A stretch of 64,000 nucleotides of DNA from Sulfitobacter sp. SK012 (GTDB lineage: Bacteria > Pseudomonadota > Alphaproteobacteria > Rhodobacterales > Rhodobacteraceae), in NCBI RefSeq assembly GCF_003352085.1, contig NZ_CP025804.1:2976001-3040000 (forward strand), in the 5' to 3' direction. Position 1 is the stretch's first letter; every line of letters starts with the position of its first letter. The position numbers and the translations under genes are program-made. The notes beneath the pieces are model-generated. The model saw only the letters and a list, made by a program, of their open reading frames with translations. It did not search any database and was not told where the DNA came from. Positions 18,518 to 26,699 of the stretch are shown one piece after another.

Positions 18518-19125
18518 TCGTCAGCTCCTTGGGCGTAAATCCCTTTTTGTGCGGGGACATTTCCGGGGTCTTCTGCATCAATGCAGACCCCCTGATAGGC
18601 GGCCAAGCGCCGCGAGTAGTGATCGCGCACAAACAGGTTCAGACCGCAGTGGGCGCATTGGAAGGGATCAGTTTCCACGTCTTCGGTGATGCCTTTGCAA
18701 TGCACGCATTGCATACGCCGCGCCGTTGATCCGCGGTGCTCTGTCTGGATCGCGGTATGCGGAAATCCTGCATGCATCGCTTCGTGTTGCGCCTGCCCCA
18801 TCAACCCCTCGGTGCCCGCAAGATAGATTTGCACCCCCATGTGGGCGTTTTGCAGAACATGTCGAATACGGCTGGCTGCAGCCGCATAGCTGGGGCCCTG
18901 ATAGAATTGCGCGGGTTTTAGGCTACGCAGCTCGTCAGTAAAATCAGCGCTGCCAGGGATATAAATGACGTGGGTTTTTGCCATCAGGTCTGGCGTCGCG
19001 ATGTCCAAAATCGCTTCGGCCCCTTCGGCATCTGCAATCATCAGATGGTGTTTACCAGCGCGCGCAGCAAGTTTGCCGTAGACCGGACGGCTGATAATTG
19101 AGGGCGGGAATTCAAATGTCGACAT
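18514..19125 (-). CDS. dmmA: Dimethylamine monooxygenase small subunit with zinc-ribbon-like tail
   Basis: A 203-residue protein. The N-terminal 150 residues have a Rossmann/reductase-like pattern (HVIYIPGSADFTDEL; VQIYLAGTEGLM). The tail carries two CxxC pairs (CVHC and CAHC) followed by RDHYSRRLAAYQGVCIDAE, consistent with a rubredoxin-like metal site that could relay electrons. I used the ATG at 19125, with AAGGAC upstream, instead of the longer frame from 19143. It lies between dmmD and dmmB and is coupled to dmmB by an ATGA overlap. I assign the name from conserved order and the tail pattern. Confidence 0.78.
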   Translation of the reverse strand: MSTFEFPPSIISRPVYGKLAARAGKHHLMIADAEGAEAILDIATPDLMAKTHVIYIPGSADFTDELRSLKPAQFYQGPSYAAAASRIRHVLQNAHMGVQIYLAGTEGLMGQAQHEAMHAGFPHTAIQTEHRGSTARRMQCVHCKGITEDVETDPFQCAHCGLNLFVRDHYSRRLAAYQGVCIDAEDPGNVPAQKGIYAQGADE

Positions 19126-19179
19126 AGCAGTCCTTTTGTCCAAAGAAGGCGCGCACCGCAGATGTGCGCGCCGCCCGCT

Positions 19180-20328
19180 TCAACCTTTGGCTGCGCGGAT
19201 TTTCTTTTCCTTGTCATAGAATGGCATCTCTTCGGTGACGCAGGCAATCTGTGTGCCGTCGCCATTTTGGACCGTCAGCTTGACGCCGGGTGTGGCACAA
19301 GCTTTGGGCATACGGGCGATGCCAACGTTGTGTTTGTTAAGCTCTGAATACATGCCAAAGGTCACAACGCCGACTTTCTTACCGTCTTGCATCAGATCCG
19401 CACCTTCGTCCGCGGGGACTGTCCCATCCAGACGCACGCCGTAGATCTTGAAACGTTCCTTGCCTTCCAGTGCATAGTGATTTTCCGCGCCGATGAAACC
19501 CGTTTTGCCCGGGGATACTGTGAACTCCAGACCCAGTTCCCAGATCGTGTCGCCGCAAGGCATTCCGTCTTCAAAGGGATGGGTTTCTGAATTGTCACCT
19601 GGATAGAACAGCAAATAGCTTTCTGTGCGCAACAGATCGAGCGTCGAGAATTGCACCGGACGGATACCCATATCCGCGCCCTCAGATAGGATATTGTCCC
19701 ACACGTGACAGGCATCTTTTGCCCGCACAAATATCTCGTAGCCCCGTTCGCCCGTGTACCCGGTGCGTGACAGCATCACATCACGCCCAAAGAGCCGCGT
19801 ATGCATCAGGCCGAAATAGGCCAGATCGCGAATTCCATCGACATGTTTGGCCAGAAAATCTACTGCGACGGGACCCTGAAGGGACATATCGTGCAGGTCA
19901 TCATCAAACAGAACCGCACAGTTTTTGCCGGCGGCGACTGATGTCAGCTGCTCCATCCCTGTTCCGGTTCCATGAACGACCATCCATTGGTTCACATTCA
20001 GGTGGTAGATGATGCAATCATCAATGAACTTACCCTCGCTGTTGAGGATCGAGGCGTATGTTGAACGACCCGGAGCGATCTTTTCGACATTACGCGTTGT
20101 AACACGGTCAATCACATAAGCAGCATCGGGGCCAACCAAGTGCACCTTTTTCAGGCCAGACACATCCATGAGACCGGCCTTGGTCCGTATTGCTTCATAG
20201 TCGGCTTTTGCGCGTTCAGGCGTATGATCATAGAACCACGCAGTTCCCATGCCGTTCCAATCTTCAAGCTCTCCGCCGATTGCAGCGTGACGCGCTCCAA
20301 GTACAGAATGTCTCCATAAGATGGCCAT
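19180..20328 (-). CDS. dmmD: GcvT-like folate-dependent aminomethyltransferase of the dmm operon
   Basis: A 382-residue GcvT-family protein (aminomethyltransferase fold). It has ARHAAIGGELEDWNGMGTAW at the start, the folate-domain motifs LSRTGYTGERGYEIFV and LDLLRTESYLLFYPGD, and a C-terminal barrel. It probably captures the formaldehyde made by DmmABC as methylene-tetrahydrofolate. I chose the ATG at 20328 because GGGGAAG lies 6 bases upstream; the frame to 20364 has none. It heads the dmmDABC operon, 54 bp before dmmA. Confidence 0.83.
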   Translation of the reverse strand: MAILWRHSVLGARHAAIGGELEDWNGMGTAWFYDHTPERAKADYEAIRTKAGLMDVSGLKKVHLVGPDAAYVIDRVTTRNVEKIAPGRSTYASILNSEGKFIDDCIIYHLNVNQWMVVHGTGTGMEQLTSVAAGKNCAVLFDDDLHDMSLQGPVAVDFLAKHVDGIRDLAYFGLMHTRLFGRDVMLSRTGYTGERGYEIFVRAKDACHVWDNILSEGADMGIRPVQFSTLDLLRTESYLLFYPGDNSETHPFEDGMPCGDTIWELGLEFTVSPGKTGFIGAENHYALEGKERFKIYGVRLDGTVPADEGADLMQDGKKVGVVTFGMYSELNKHNVGIARMPKACATPGVKLTVQNGDGTQIACVTEEMPFYDKEKKIRAAKG

Positions 20329-20444
20329 GTTATCTTCCCCGTCTTTATATTTCTTGTTGTCCATATTCAGCCTGAGTGAAGGTCAAAAAGCAAGAATTCT
20401 GTGCAACTTTTTTTCCTGTCAGGCAATTTAATGGACATGACAAA

Positions 20445-20466
20445 GGGGCCGCAACGATGCGGCCCC
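20445..20466 (-). terminator. Terminator after the 56-residue membrane protein gene
   Basis: GGGGCCGC at 20445-20452 pairs perfectly with GCGGCCCC at 20459-20466 around a 6-base loop. On the minus strand it is followed by TTTGTC. It lies 16 bases past the stop of the small gene and closes the amt transcript. Confidence 0.65.
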
Positions 20467-20482
20467 TCTCATTTCGCGCCAA

Positions 20483-20653
20483 TTACTTGTCGTATTGCGC
20501 AGTTTTCGCTTTTTCCGTGCGCTGACCGTAGATCAGCACCGCAACACAGATCGCTGCGGCAACAAACGTGGCGATCCCGGGCAGTGAACCGCCCCACCCC
20601 ATGAACATCGCACCGTCCACTGCGGACCAGCTGGCTTCATCGTATGGAAACAT
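20483..20653 (-). CDS. 56-residue single-span membrane protein next to amt
   Basis: This gene is short enough to be missed by ordinary length cut-offs. ATG at 20653 follows GAAGGAGAATGAT, an excellent binding site. The product starts MFPYDEASWSAVDGAMFMGW and has one hydrophobic helix (residues 23-42). It ends in a charged tail, GQRTEKAKTAQYDK. It starts 22 bp after the amt stop and a strong terminator follows, so amt and this gene form a two-gene transcript. It may be an accessory of the Amt channel or of the amine enzymes. I know no named family for it. Confidence 0.72.
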   Translation of the reverse strand: MFPYDEASWSAVDGAMFMGWGGSLPGIATFVAAAICVAVLIYGQRTEKAKTAQYDK

Positions 20654-20675
20654 ATCATTCTCCTTCTAAGCTAAA

Positions 20676-22088
20676 TTATTCACCCGGTGAGAGGTTCATC
20701 GCTGGTGCGGGAATGCCTTCGGGATATCCCTCAGCTGGCACCTTAACCATGTCCATACCTGCAAGTTCAGCACCACGCGGGATGCGCAACATGCCCAACA
20801 TCTTGAGGACATAAGAGACCGCATATCCAGGTACAAATCCAACCAAGAAGAACACAACCGCACCGATGATCTGACCCATCAGATTGATAGTCGGCGCTTC
20901 GCCCGCGGCACCTTGGAGTGCGGGGAAACCCGCCCCCCAGACACCCAACATCACCACACCATAAAGACCGATGGTACCGTGAACGGTCACCGCGCCTACC
21001 GCGTCGTCGATACCCCGTCTTTCGAGCCAATCCGCACAAGGCTTCAGGATGATACCTGCAGAGAAGGCGATGATGAACGCCATTGCGGGAAAGTAGATAT
21101 CCAGACCCGACGCCGTTGAGATGATCCCGGCAAGTGCGCCAGACATCATCCAGAACGGATCACGTGTCAGCAACCATGCGCCAATGATGCCACCAGCGAT
21201 CGCCATTAGGATGTTGAAGGACAGCGCAGAAAGCGTAATCGGCGTGCCATAGATGGTTGCAGGCTTATCAGCAAACCAGCTCCAACCTTCGCCCGGTACA
21301 ATCACACAGGCCATCAAGAAACCCCAGAAACCGACAATGATCAGCATCAACCCAGTAACGGTCAACGGCATGTTGTGACCAGCGATATGGTTGGCAGATC
21401 CGTCAGAGTTGAACTTGCCGATCCGTGGTCCAAGGTTGATCAATACACCAAGTGCAAAGAAACCCGCGACCGCATGGACCAACCCGGCTGCGCCAAAGTC
21501 ATGCACACCAAATTTCGTGACCAGCCAGCCATCTGCGTGCCAGCCCCAAGCAGCAGCGACAACCCAAGCAAAGGAACCCAGCACGATTGCAAGGATTACA
21601 AAGCCCACAGTCTGGATCCGCTCGATGACAGCACCGGACATGATGGACGCTGTTGTTGCGGCAAAGAGCGCAAAGGCACCAAAGAACACGCCAGATGCCT
21701 GATCTGCGATGTTTGGTCCCATGTATTGCGCGCTTTCGCCCCAGCCCAATGCGATGGAGTTCGCGTATTCAATGCCAGAAATACCTGCAGGTCCGGGCGC
21801 GCCGGGAATACCTGTTGGGAAACCCCAATAGACCCACCAACCAAAGAAGTAGAAAGTCGGGATCATGAATGCAAAGGCGAGGATATTCTTTACGCCAGAG
21901 GACAACACGTTCTTGAGCCGCGATGCACCCATTTCATAAGCAAGAAAACCGGCGTGGATGATAATCATCAGTGGAATAGTCAGGTAGTAAAATGTCTCGG
22001 CGAACATTTTATTTGTTACCGCCGCGGCAGCGCCTACCCCCTCAAGCTCAGCCACCTTAGCGACCAGTTCTGCAATTTGTTCTTCCAC
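20676..22088 (-). CDS. amt: Ammonium/methylammonium transporter, Amt family
   Basis: A 470-residue Amt/MEP channel with about eleven membrane helices, including PLMIIIHAGFLAYEMGASR, the domain segment DFGAAGLVHAVAGFFALGVL and the VTVHGTIGLYGV segment near residue 350 with a conserved His. The start is probably the GTG at 22088: GGAGGT lies 6 bases upstream, while the ATG at 22139 has nothing. The first 35 residues (DVEEQIAELVAKVAELEG) form a short amphipathic or coiled-coil lead before helix 1, unusual for Amt proteins. Its position inside the methylamine block suggests methylammonium uptake or recapture of released ammonium. It diverges from mgsA. Confidence 0.88.
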   Translation of the reverse strand: MEEQIAELVAKVAELEGVGAAAAVTNKMFAETFYYLTIPLMIIIHAGFLAYEMGASRLKNVLSSGVKNILAFAFMIPTFYFFGWWVYWGFPTGIPGAPGPAGISGIEYANSIALGWGESAQYMGPNIADQASGVFFGAFALFAATTASIMSGAVIERIQTVGFVILAIVLGSFAWVVAAAWGWHADGWLVTKFGVHDFGAAGLVHAVAGFFALGVLINLGPRIGKFNSDGSANHIAGHNMPLTVTGLMLIIVGFWGFLMACVIVPGEGWSWFADKPATIYGTPITLSALSFNILMAIAGGIIGAWLLTRDPFWMMSGALAGIISTASGLDIYFPAMAFIIAFSAGIILKPCADWLERRGIDDAVGAVTVHGTIGLYGVVMLGVWGAGFPALQGAAGEAPTINLMGQIIGAVVFFLVGFVPGYAVSYVLKMLGMLRIPRGAELAGMDMVKVPAEGYPEGIPAPAMNLSPGE

Positions 22089-22200
22089 GTCATAACCTCC
22101 GTTTTTATGCTTTGAACCCCGCATCGCATCGAACGACACCCGCAGCGTTGGTCGAAATGAAACATGGGAACGGCGTTCTGGCTACCATTTTTTTGAATGA

Positions 22201-22219
22201 CATGAAAAATAGTTTCATG
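22201..22219. promoter_or_regulatory. Inverted repeat in the amt-mgsA divergent control region
   Basis: CATGAAA at 22201-22207 and TTTCATG at 22213-22219 make a 7-bp inverted repeat. Further TGAAACATG copies lie at about 22157 and 22262. The repeated element between two divergent pathway genes is a candidate operator. Confidence 0.35.
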
Positions 22220-22290
22220 CGGGTTGAGTGCTGAAAAATTCAGTGGTAGCGTTTGAGTCGGTGAAACATGACGTGGAGGAGGCACATTTT

Positions 22291-23220
22291 ATGTGCGGAA
22301 TTGTTGGACTTTTTCTCAAGGACCCCTCCTTGGAACCACATCTGGGAAGCATGCTCACTGAGATGCTGATCACCATGACGGACCGCGGCCCGGACAGTGC
22401 GGGCATTGCAATTTATGGTTCTGAAACATCAGGAACCGGCAAGTTGACTGTGCAGTCGGACACCCCCCAGCAGGACTTTGCTTCGCTGGAAAAGGACCTA
22501 GCGGCCAAGATTGGCACCAACGTATCGATCCGGGCAAAGGACACCCACGCGGTCCTTGAAATGTCGAACGCGCAGATCCCTGTCGCCCGTGTTGCACTCA
22601 CCGATTTGCGCCCAAATGTTCGGGTGATGAGCCATGGCGAGACACTGGAAATCTATAAAGAAGTCGGTTTGCCTAAAAATGTGGCAGAAAGATTTGATCT
22701 GAGCTCAATGAGCGGCACCCATGGCATTGGCCATACCCGCATGGCAACCGAATCAGCTGTGACAACAATGGGCGCGCATCCATTTAACACCGGCGTGGAT
22801 CAATGCCTTGTGCACAATGGTTCGCTTTCCAATCACAATTCGCTGCGTCGCAAGCTGCGCCGACTTGGTGTTCATATTGAGACTGAAAACGATACAGAGG
22901 TCGGTGCCGCCTACCTGACATGGAAGATGCAAACCGGATCGACCCTTGGCGAGGCGCTGCAATCCAGCCTGGATGATCTCGATGGCTTTTTCACATTTGT
23001 TGTCGGCACGAAAGACGGCTTTGGAGTTGTCCGCGACCCTATCGCATGCAAGCCTGCCGTCATGGCCGAAACCGATCAATACGTTGCCTTTGGGTCAGAA
23101 TACCGCGCGCTGGTCAATCTGCCGGGTATTGACGAAGCCCGCGTCTGGGAGCCGGAACCCGCCACTGTCTATTTCTGGAGCCAGAATGCGGCCCCCACAG
23201 CGTCCGAAAAGGCAGCCTGA
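22291..23220 (+). CDS. mgsA: N-methylglutamate synthase subunit A (class II glutamine amidotransferase, GlxB-like)
   Basis: A 309-residue Ntn-type amidotransferase. The ATG at 22291 places the catalytic Cys at position 2 (MCGIVGLF), which is needed for self-processing, and GGAGG lies upstream; the longer frame from 22228 would hide that Cys. GIGHTRMATES and HNGSLSNHNSLRR are the family's Arg and Asn/Gly oxyanion segments. With MgsB and MgsC it forms N-methylglutamate synthase, which moves the methylamine group from gamma-glutamylmethylamide to 2-oxoglutarate. It is the first gene of mgsABC-gmaS-tmm. Confidence 0.88.
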   Translation: MCGIVGLFLKDPSLEPHLGSMLTEMLITMTDRGPDSAGIAIYGSETSGTGKLTVQSDTPQQDFASLEKDLAAKIGTNVSIRAKDTHAVLEMSNAQIPVARVALTDLRPNVRVMSHGETLEIYKEVGLPKNVAERFDLSSMSGTHGIGHTRMATESAVTTMGAHPFNTGVDQCLVHNGSLSNHNSLRRKLRRLGVHIETENDTEVGAAYLTWKMQTGSTLGEALQSSLDDLDGFFTFVVGTKDGFGVVRDPIACKPAVMAETDQYVAFGSEYRALVNLPGIDEARVWEPEPATVYFWSQNAAPTASEKAA

Positions 23221-23222
23221 GC

Positions 23223-23900
23223 ATGCAATCATTCGACCTCGAAGCGCAGGGCTTGCGCGCGCTTAACACAACACTCCACGCGCAAGCCAAAGATACCAAT
23301 CAGACGGCCTGGGAAATCGTGAATCCCAAGGGCAGCCACGCGATTGCTGTGGGGCTCGACGCGCCGATTGAAGTGAATGTCAAAGGTTCGACTGGGTACT
23401 ACTGCGGTGGCATGAACAAACAGGCGACTGTGCATGTTCATGGCTCTGCGGGTCCCGGCGTTGCGGAAAACATGATGTCTGGCACCGTCTTAATCGAAGG
23501 CGATGCATCGCAATATGCCGGCGCGACTGGCAATGGCGGCACCTTGATCATCAAAGGCAATGCTTCGTCGCGCTGTGGTATTTCGATGAAGGGTATCGAC
23601 ATTATTGTGCATGGCAACATCGGGCATATGTCCGCCTTCATGGCGCAATCAGGCAATATGGTGGTCTGCGGAGATGCGGGAGACGCCTTGGGTGACAGCC
23701 TTTATGAAGCCAAGCTTTTTGTGCGCGGTTCGGTTAAATCACTCGGCGCTGATTGTATCGAGAAAGAGATGCGACCCGAACATATCGAACTGCTGACCGA
23801 GTTGCTGGAGCGCGGCGGCTGTGACGCCAAGGCGTCCGAATTCAAACGCTATGGTTCTGCCCGCGAACTCTACACTTTTAACATTGATAATGCATACTAG
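23223..23900 (+). CDS. mgsB: N-methylglutamate synthase subunit B (GltB domain-3-like, GlxC)
   Basis: A 225-residue right-handed beta-helix protein matching the third domain of glutamate synthase (GXGXG type), with repeats such as GAGNGGTLIIKG-like turns (GATGNGGTLIIKGNASSR) and GNIGHMSAFMAQSGNMVVCG. It has no catalytic residues of its own and serves as the structural partner of MgsA and MgsC. It starts 2 bp after the mgsA stop and ends 9 bp before mgsC. Confidence 0.88.
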   Translation: MQSFDLEAQGLRALNTTLHAQAKDTNQTAWEIVNPKGSHAIAVGLDAPIEVNVKGSTGYYCGGMNKQATVHVHGSAGPGVAENMMSGTVLIEGDASQYAGATGNGGTLIIKGNASSRCGISMKGIDIIVHGNIGHMSAFMAQSGNMVVCGDAGDALGDSLYEAKLFVRGSVKSLGADCIEKEMRPEHIELLTELLERGGCDAKASEFKRYGSARELYTFNIDNAY

Positions 23901-23909
23901 GAGGCTGCT

Positions 23910-25253
23910 ATGAAAGACGACGCCCCGGGCGCACCGCGCACGACGCCGATCCAATCGGCAACCTTCAGCAATCCGGTCAATGCTGAAATCCGCCGTGCGG
24001 CGGCCACTGGAATTTATGATATCCGCGGTGGCGGAGCCAAACGTAAGCTCCCTCATTTCGATGATTTGCTGTTTCTTGGCGCATCGATTTCTCGGTATCC
24101 CCTCGAAGGCTACCGGGAGAAGTGCGAAACCTCCGTGACCCTTGGCACCCGTTTTGCCAAGAACCCTATTCAGCTTGATATTCCAGTGACAATTGCTGGC
24201 ATGTCCTTTGGGGCCCTATCTGGGGGCGCAAAAGAAGCTCTGGGTCGTGGTGCGACGCTTGCTGGTACATCAACAACGACCGGTGATGGCGGCATGACCG
24301 AAGAAGAACGCGGCCATTCCAACAAGCTGATCTATCAGTACCTGCCCTCGCGCTATGGCATGAACCCCGATGATTTGCGCCGTTGCGATGCGATTGAGAT
24401 CGTTGTCGGCCAAGGTGCCAAGCCCGGCGGTGGCGGCATGCTGTTGGGACAAAAAATCAGCGACCGGGTCGCAGAGATGCGCAACCTGCCCAAAGGCATC
24501 GACCAACGCTCCGCGTGCCGTCACCCTGACTGGACCGGCCCAGACGATCTTGAGATCAAGATCATGGAGCTGCGTGAAATCACCAATTGGGAAAAGCCGA
24601 TCTACATCAAGATTGGCGGCGCACGCCCTTATTTCGATACCACGCTCGCCATCAAAGCTGGCGCTGATGTGGTCGTGCTGGACGGCATGCAAGGCGGCAC
24701 GGCGGCGACGCAGGATGTGTTCATCGAAAACGTTGGTCAGCCGATCTTGGCGTGTATCCGCGAAGCCGTTCGCGCGCTGCAGGACCTCGGTATGCACCGT
24801 GAAGTTCAGCTGATCGTCTCTGGCGGCATTCGCACAGGTGCAGACGTCGCCAAGGCGATGGCAATGGGCGCAGACGCAGTTGCCATCGGCACCGCCGCGC
24901 TGATCGCATTGGGCGACAATGACCCCAAGTGGGAAGCCGAATACAACGCACTTGGCACTACAGCAGGCGCGTATGATGACTGGCACGAGGGCAAAGACCC
25001 CGCAGGCATTACCACGCAGGACGCGGAGCTGATGAAGCGTTTCGATCCCGTCGAGGGTGGCAGGCGGTTGAACAATTACCTTAAGGTCATGACGCTAGAG
25101 GCCCAAACGATTGCAAGGGCGTGCGGCAAAAACCATCTGCATAACCTCGAGCCGGAAGACCTGTGTGCGCTGACCATGGAAGCCGCTGCAATGGCGAAAA
25201 TCCCGCTGGCGGGCACTGATTGGTACCCCGGCAAGCCGGGCACTTCTTACTAG
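23910..25253 (+). CDS. mgsC: N-methylglutamate synthase subunit C (FMN-binding glutamate synthase domain, GlxD)
   Basis: A 447-residue FMN/Fe-S synthase domain of the GltB domain-2 type, a TIM barrel. The early motif PVTIAGMSFGALSGGAKEAL, the substrate region GQGAKPGGGGMLLGQK and the FMN-phosphate site VVLDGMQGGTAATQDV are seen, with the late barrel strand ADAVAIGTAALIALG. It forms N-methylglutamate in the MgsABC complex. AGGAGG stands before the ATG. A tetraloop hairpin (25264-25290) separates it from gmaS. Confidence 0.9.
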   Translation: MKDDAPGAPRTTPIQSATFSNPVNAEIRRAAATGIYDIRGGGAKRKLPHFDDLLFLGASISRYPLEGYREKCETSVTLGTRFAKNPIQLDIPVTIAGMSFGALSGGAKEALGRGATLAGTSTTTGDGGMTEEERGHSNKLIYQYLPSRYGMNPDDLRRCDAIEIVVGQGAKPGGGGMLLGQKISDRVAEMRNLPKGIDQRSACRHPDWTGPDDLEIKIMELREITNWEKPIYIKIGGARPYFDTTLAIKAGADVVVLDGMQGGTAATQDVFIENVGQPILACIREAVRALQDLGMHREVQLIVSGGIRTGADVAKAMAMGADAVAIGTAALIALGDNDPKWEAEYNALGTTAGAYDDWHEGKDPAGITTQDAELMKRFDPVEGGRRLNNYLKVMTLEAQTIARACGKNHLHNLEPEDLCALTMEAAAMAKIPLAGTDWYPGKPGTSY

Positions 25254-25263
25254 ATACAAAAAT

Positions 25264-25290
25264 GGGCGCGGCTGGAAACAGCACGCGCCC
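25264..25290 (+). terminator. GAAA-tetraloop hairpin between mgsC and gmaS
   Basis: GGGCGCG GCTG (25264-25274) pairs with CAGC a CGCGCCC (25279-25290) around a GAAA tetraloop, with one unpaired A, followed by TTT. It is stable and sits 11 bases past the mgsC stop. It could be a partial terminator or an RNA stabiliser that sets the gmaS ratio. Confidence 0.5.
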
Positions 25291-25319
25291 TTTGCATAAA
25301 AGACGACAGGGAAAAAAGC

Positions 25320-26648
25320 ATGACCAAAGATCTGGCCAAATTCGCCAAAGACAACGGCGTAGAATACTTCATGATCTCTTTCACCGACCTATTTGGCGGA
25401 CAACGCGCCAAGCTGGTTCCAGCACGCGCCATTGCCGATATGCAAGAAGACGGTGCTGGGTTTGCAGGGTTTGCCACTTGGCTTGATCTGACACCAGCCC
25501 ATCCTGATATGTTGGCCGTCCCCGACCCCGACGCCGTAATTATCCTGCCGTGGGACCGCACCATTGCGTGGGTGCCGGCCAACTGCGTTATGGAAAGTCA
25601 GCCTGTTGATCAAGCACCGCGCAACGTCTTGTGCAAGCTGATCGACGAGGCAGCGAGCGAGGGCATGCACGTCAAGACAGGCATTGAAGCAGAGTTCTTT
25701 TTGCTGACACCCGGCGGGGATCAGATCTCTGATCCTTTCGATACCGCCGCCAAGCCTTGCTACGATCAACAGGCGTTCATGCGACGCCTCGATGTGATCC
25801 GTGAAATCTCGGATCATATGCTCGAGATGGGTTGGAACCCCTACCAGAATGACCACGAGGACGCGAATGGCCAGTGGGAGATGAACTGGGATTTCGACGA
25901 TGCGCTCAAAACGGCAGACAAGCATTCGTTCTTTAAGTTCATGACCAAATGCGTCGCCGAAAAGCACGGGATGCGGGCGACCTTTATGCCTAAACCCATC
26001 GAAGGACTGACCGGCAATGGCTGTCATGCGCATGTCTCAGTGTGGGATGCACCGGGCAAGGCATCGCAGGTCAACGTCTTTGCGGGCGAAGGCGATGGGC
26101 AAACCGGCGAAGTGGGTCTGTCTGAGCGCGGCAAGCATTTCCTTGGCGGCATCATGAAACACGCGTCAGCGCTTGCTGCGATCACCAATCCAACGGTGAA
26201 CAGCTACAAACGCATCAACGCACCGCGCACGATGTCCGGAGCCACCTGGGCCCCCAACACGGTCACATGGACTGGCAACAACCGCACGCATATGGTGCGC
26301 GTCCCTGCCCCCGGCCGGTTTGAATTGCGTCTGCCCGACGGGGCCGTAAATCCCTATCTGTTGCAGGCCGTCATCATTGCTGCGGGGCTCTCGGGCATCC
26401 GCTCAAAGGCAGATCCCGGCAAGCGTCACGACATCGACATGTACGCTGAAGGTCACACAGTGCGCGGTGCGCCCAAACTGCCCCTAAACATGCTTGATGC
26501 GTTGCGTGAGTATGACAAGGACGAAGGCTTGAAGGCGTCCATGGGCGAGGAATTCTCTGCGGCTTACCTGAAGATGAAAATGCAGGAATGGAACGATTTC
26601 ACCTCGCATTTCAGCCAATGGGAAAAGGACAATACGCTCGACATCTAG
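25320..26648 (+). CDS. gmaS: Gamma-glutamylmethylamide synthetase GmaS
   Basis: A 442-residue ligase of the glutamine-synthetase fold that joins methylamine to the gamma-carboxyl of glutamate using ATP. It starts (M)TKDLAKFAKDNGVEYFM. The glutamate/metal segment is GIEAEFFLL near residue 120. The ATP-loop region KPIEGLTGNGCHAHVS is near 224-239, and NRTHMVRVPAPGRFELRLPD lies near 320. The length is typical of GmaS and short for GS-III. Context (mgsABC upstream, tmm downstream) makes GmaS far more likely than plain glutamine synthetase. Confidence 0.92.
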   Translation: MTKDLAKFAKDNGVEYFMISFTDLFGGQRAKLVPARAIADMQEDGAGFAGFATWLDLTPAHPDMLAVPDPDAVIILPWDRTIAWVPANCVMESQPVDQAPRNVLCKLIDEAASEGMHVKTGIEAEFFLLTPGGDQISDPFDTAAKPCYDQQAFMRRLDVIREISDHMLEMGWNPYQNDHEDANGQWEMNWDFDDALKTADKHSFFKFMTKCVAEKHGMRATFMPKPIEGLTGNGCHAHVSVWDAPGKASQVNVFAGEGDGQTGEVGLSERGKHFLGGIMKHASALAAITNPTVNSYKRINAPRTMSGATWAPNTVTWTGNNRTHMVRVPAPGRFELRLPDGAVNPYLLQAVIIAAGLSGIRSKADPGKRHDIDMYAEGHTVRGAPKLPLNMLDALREYDKDEGLKASMGEEFSAAYLKMKMQEWNDFTSHFSQWEKDNTLDI

Positions 26649-26699
26649 CGATGTGAGACTGCGCCATCCAAAGCCCCCTAGCCCGACGGAGATGTGAAT

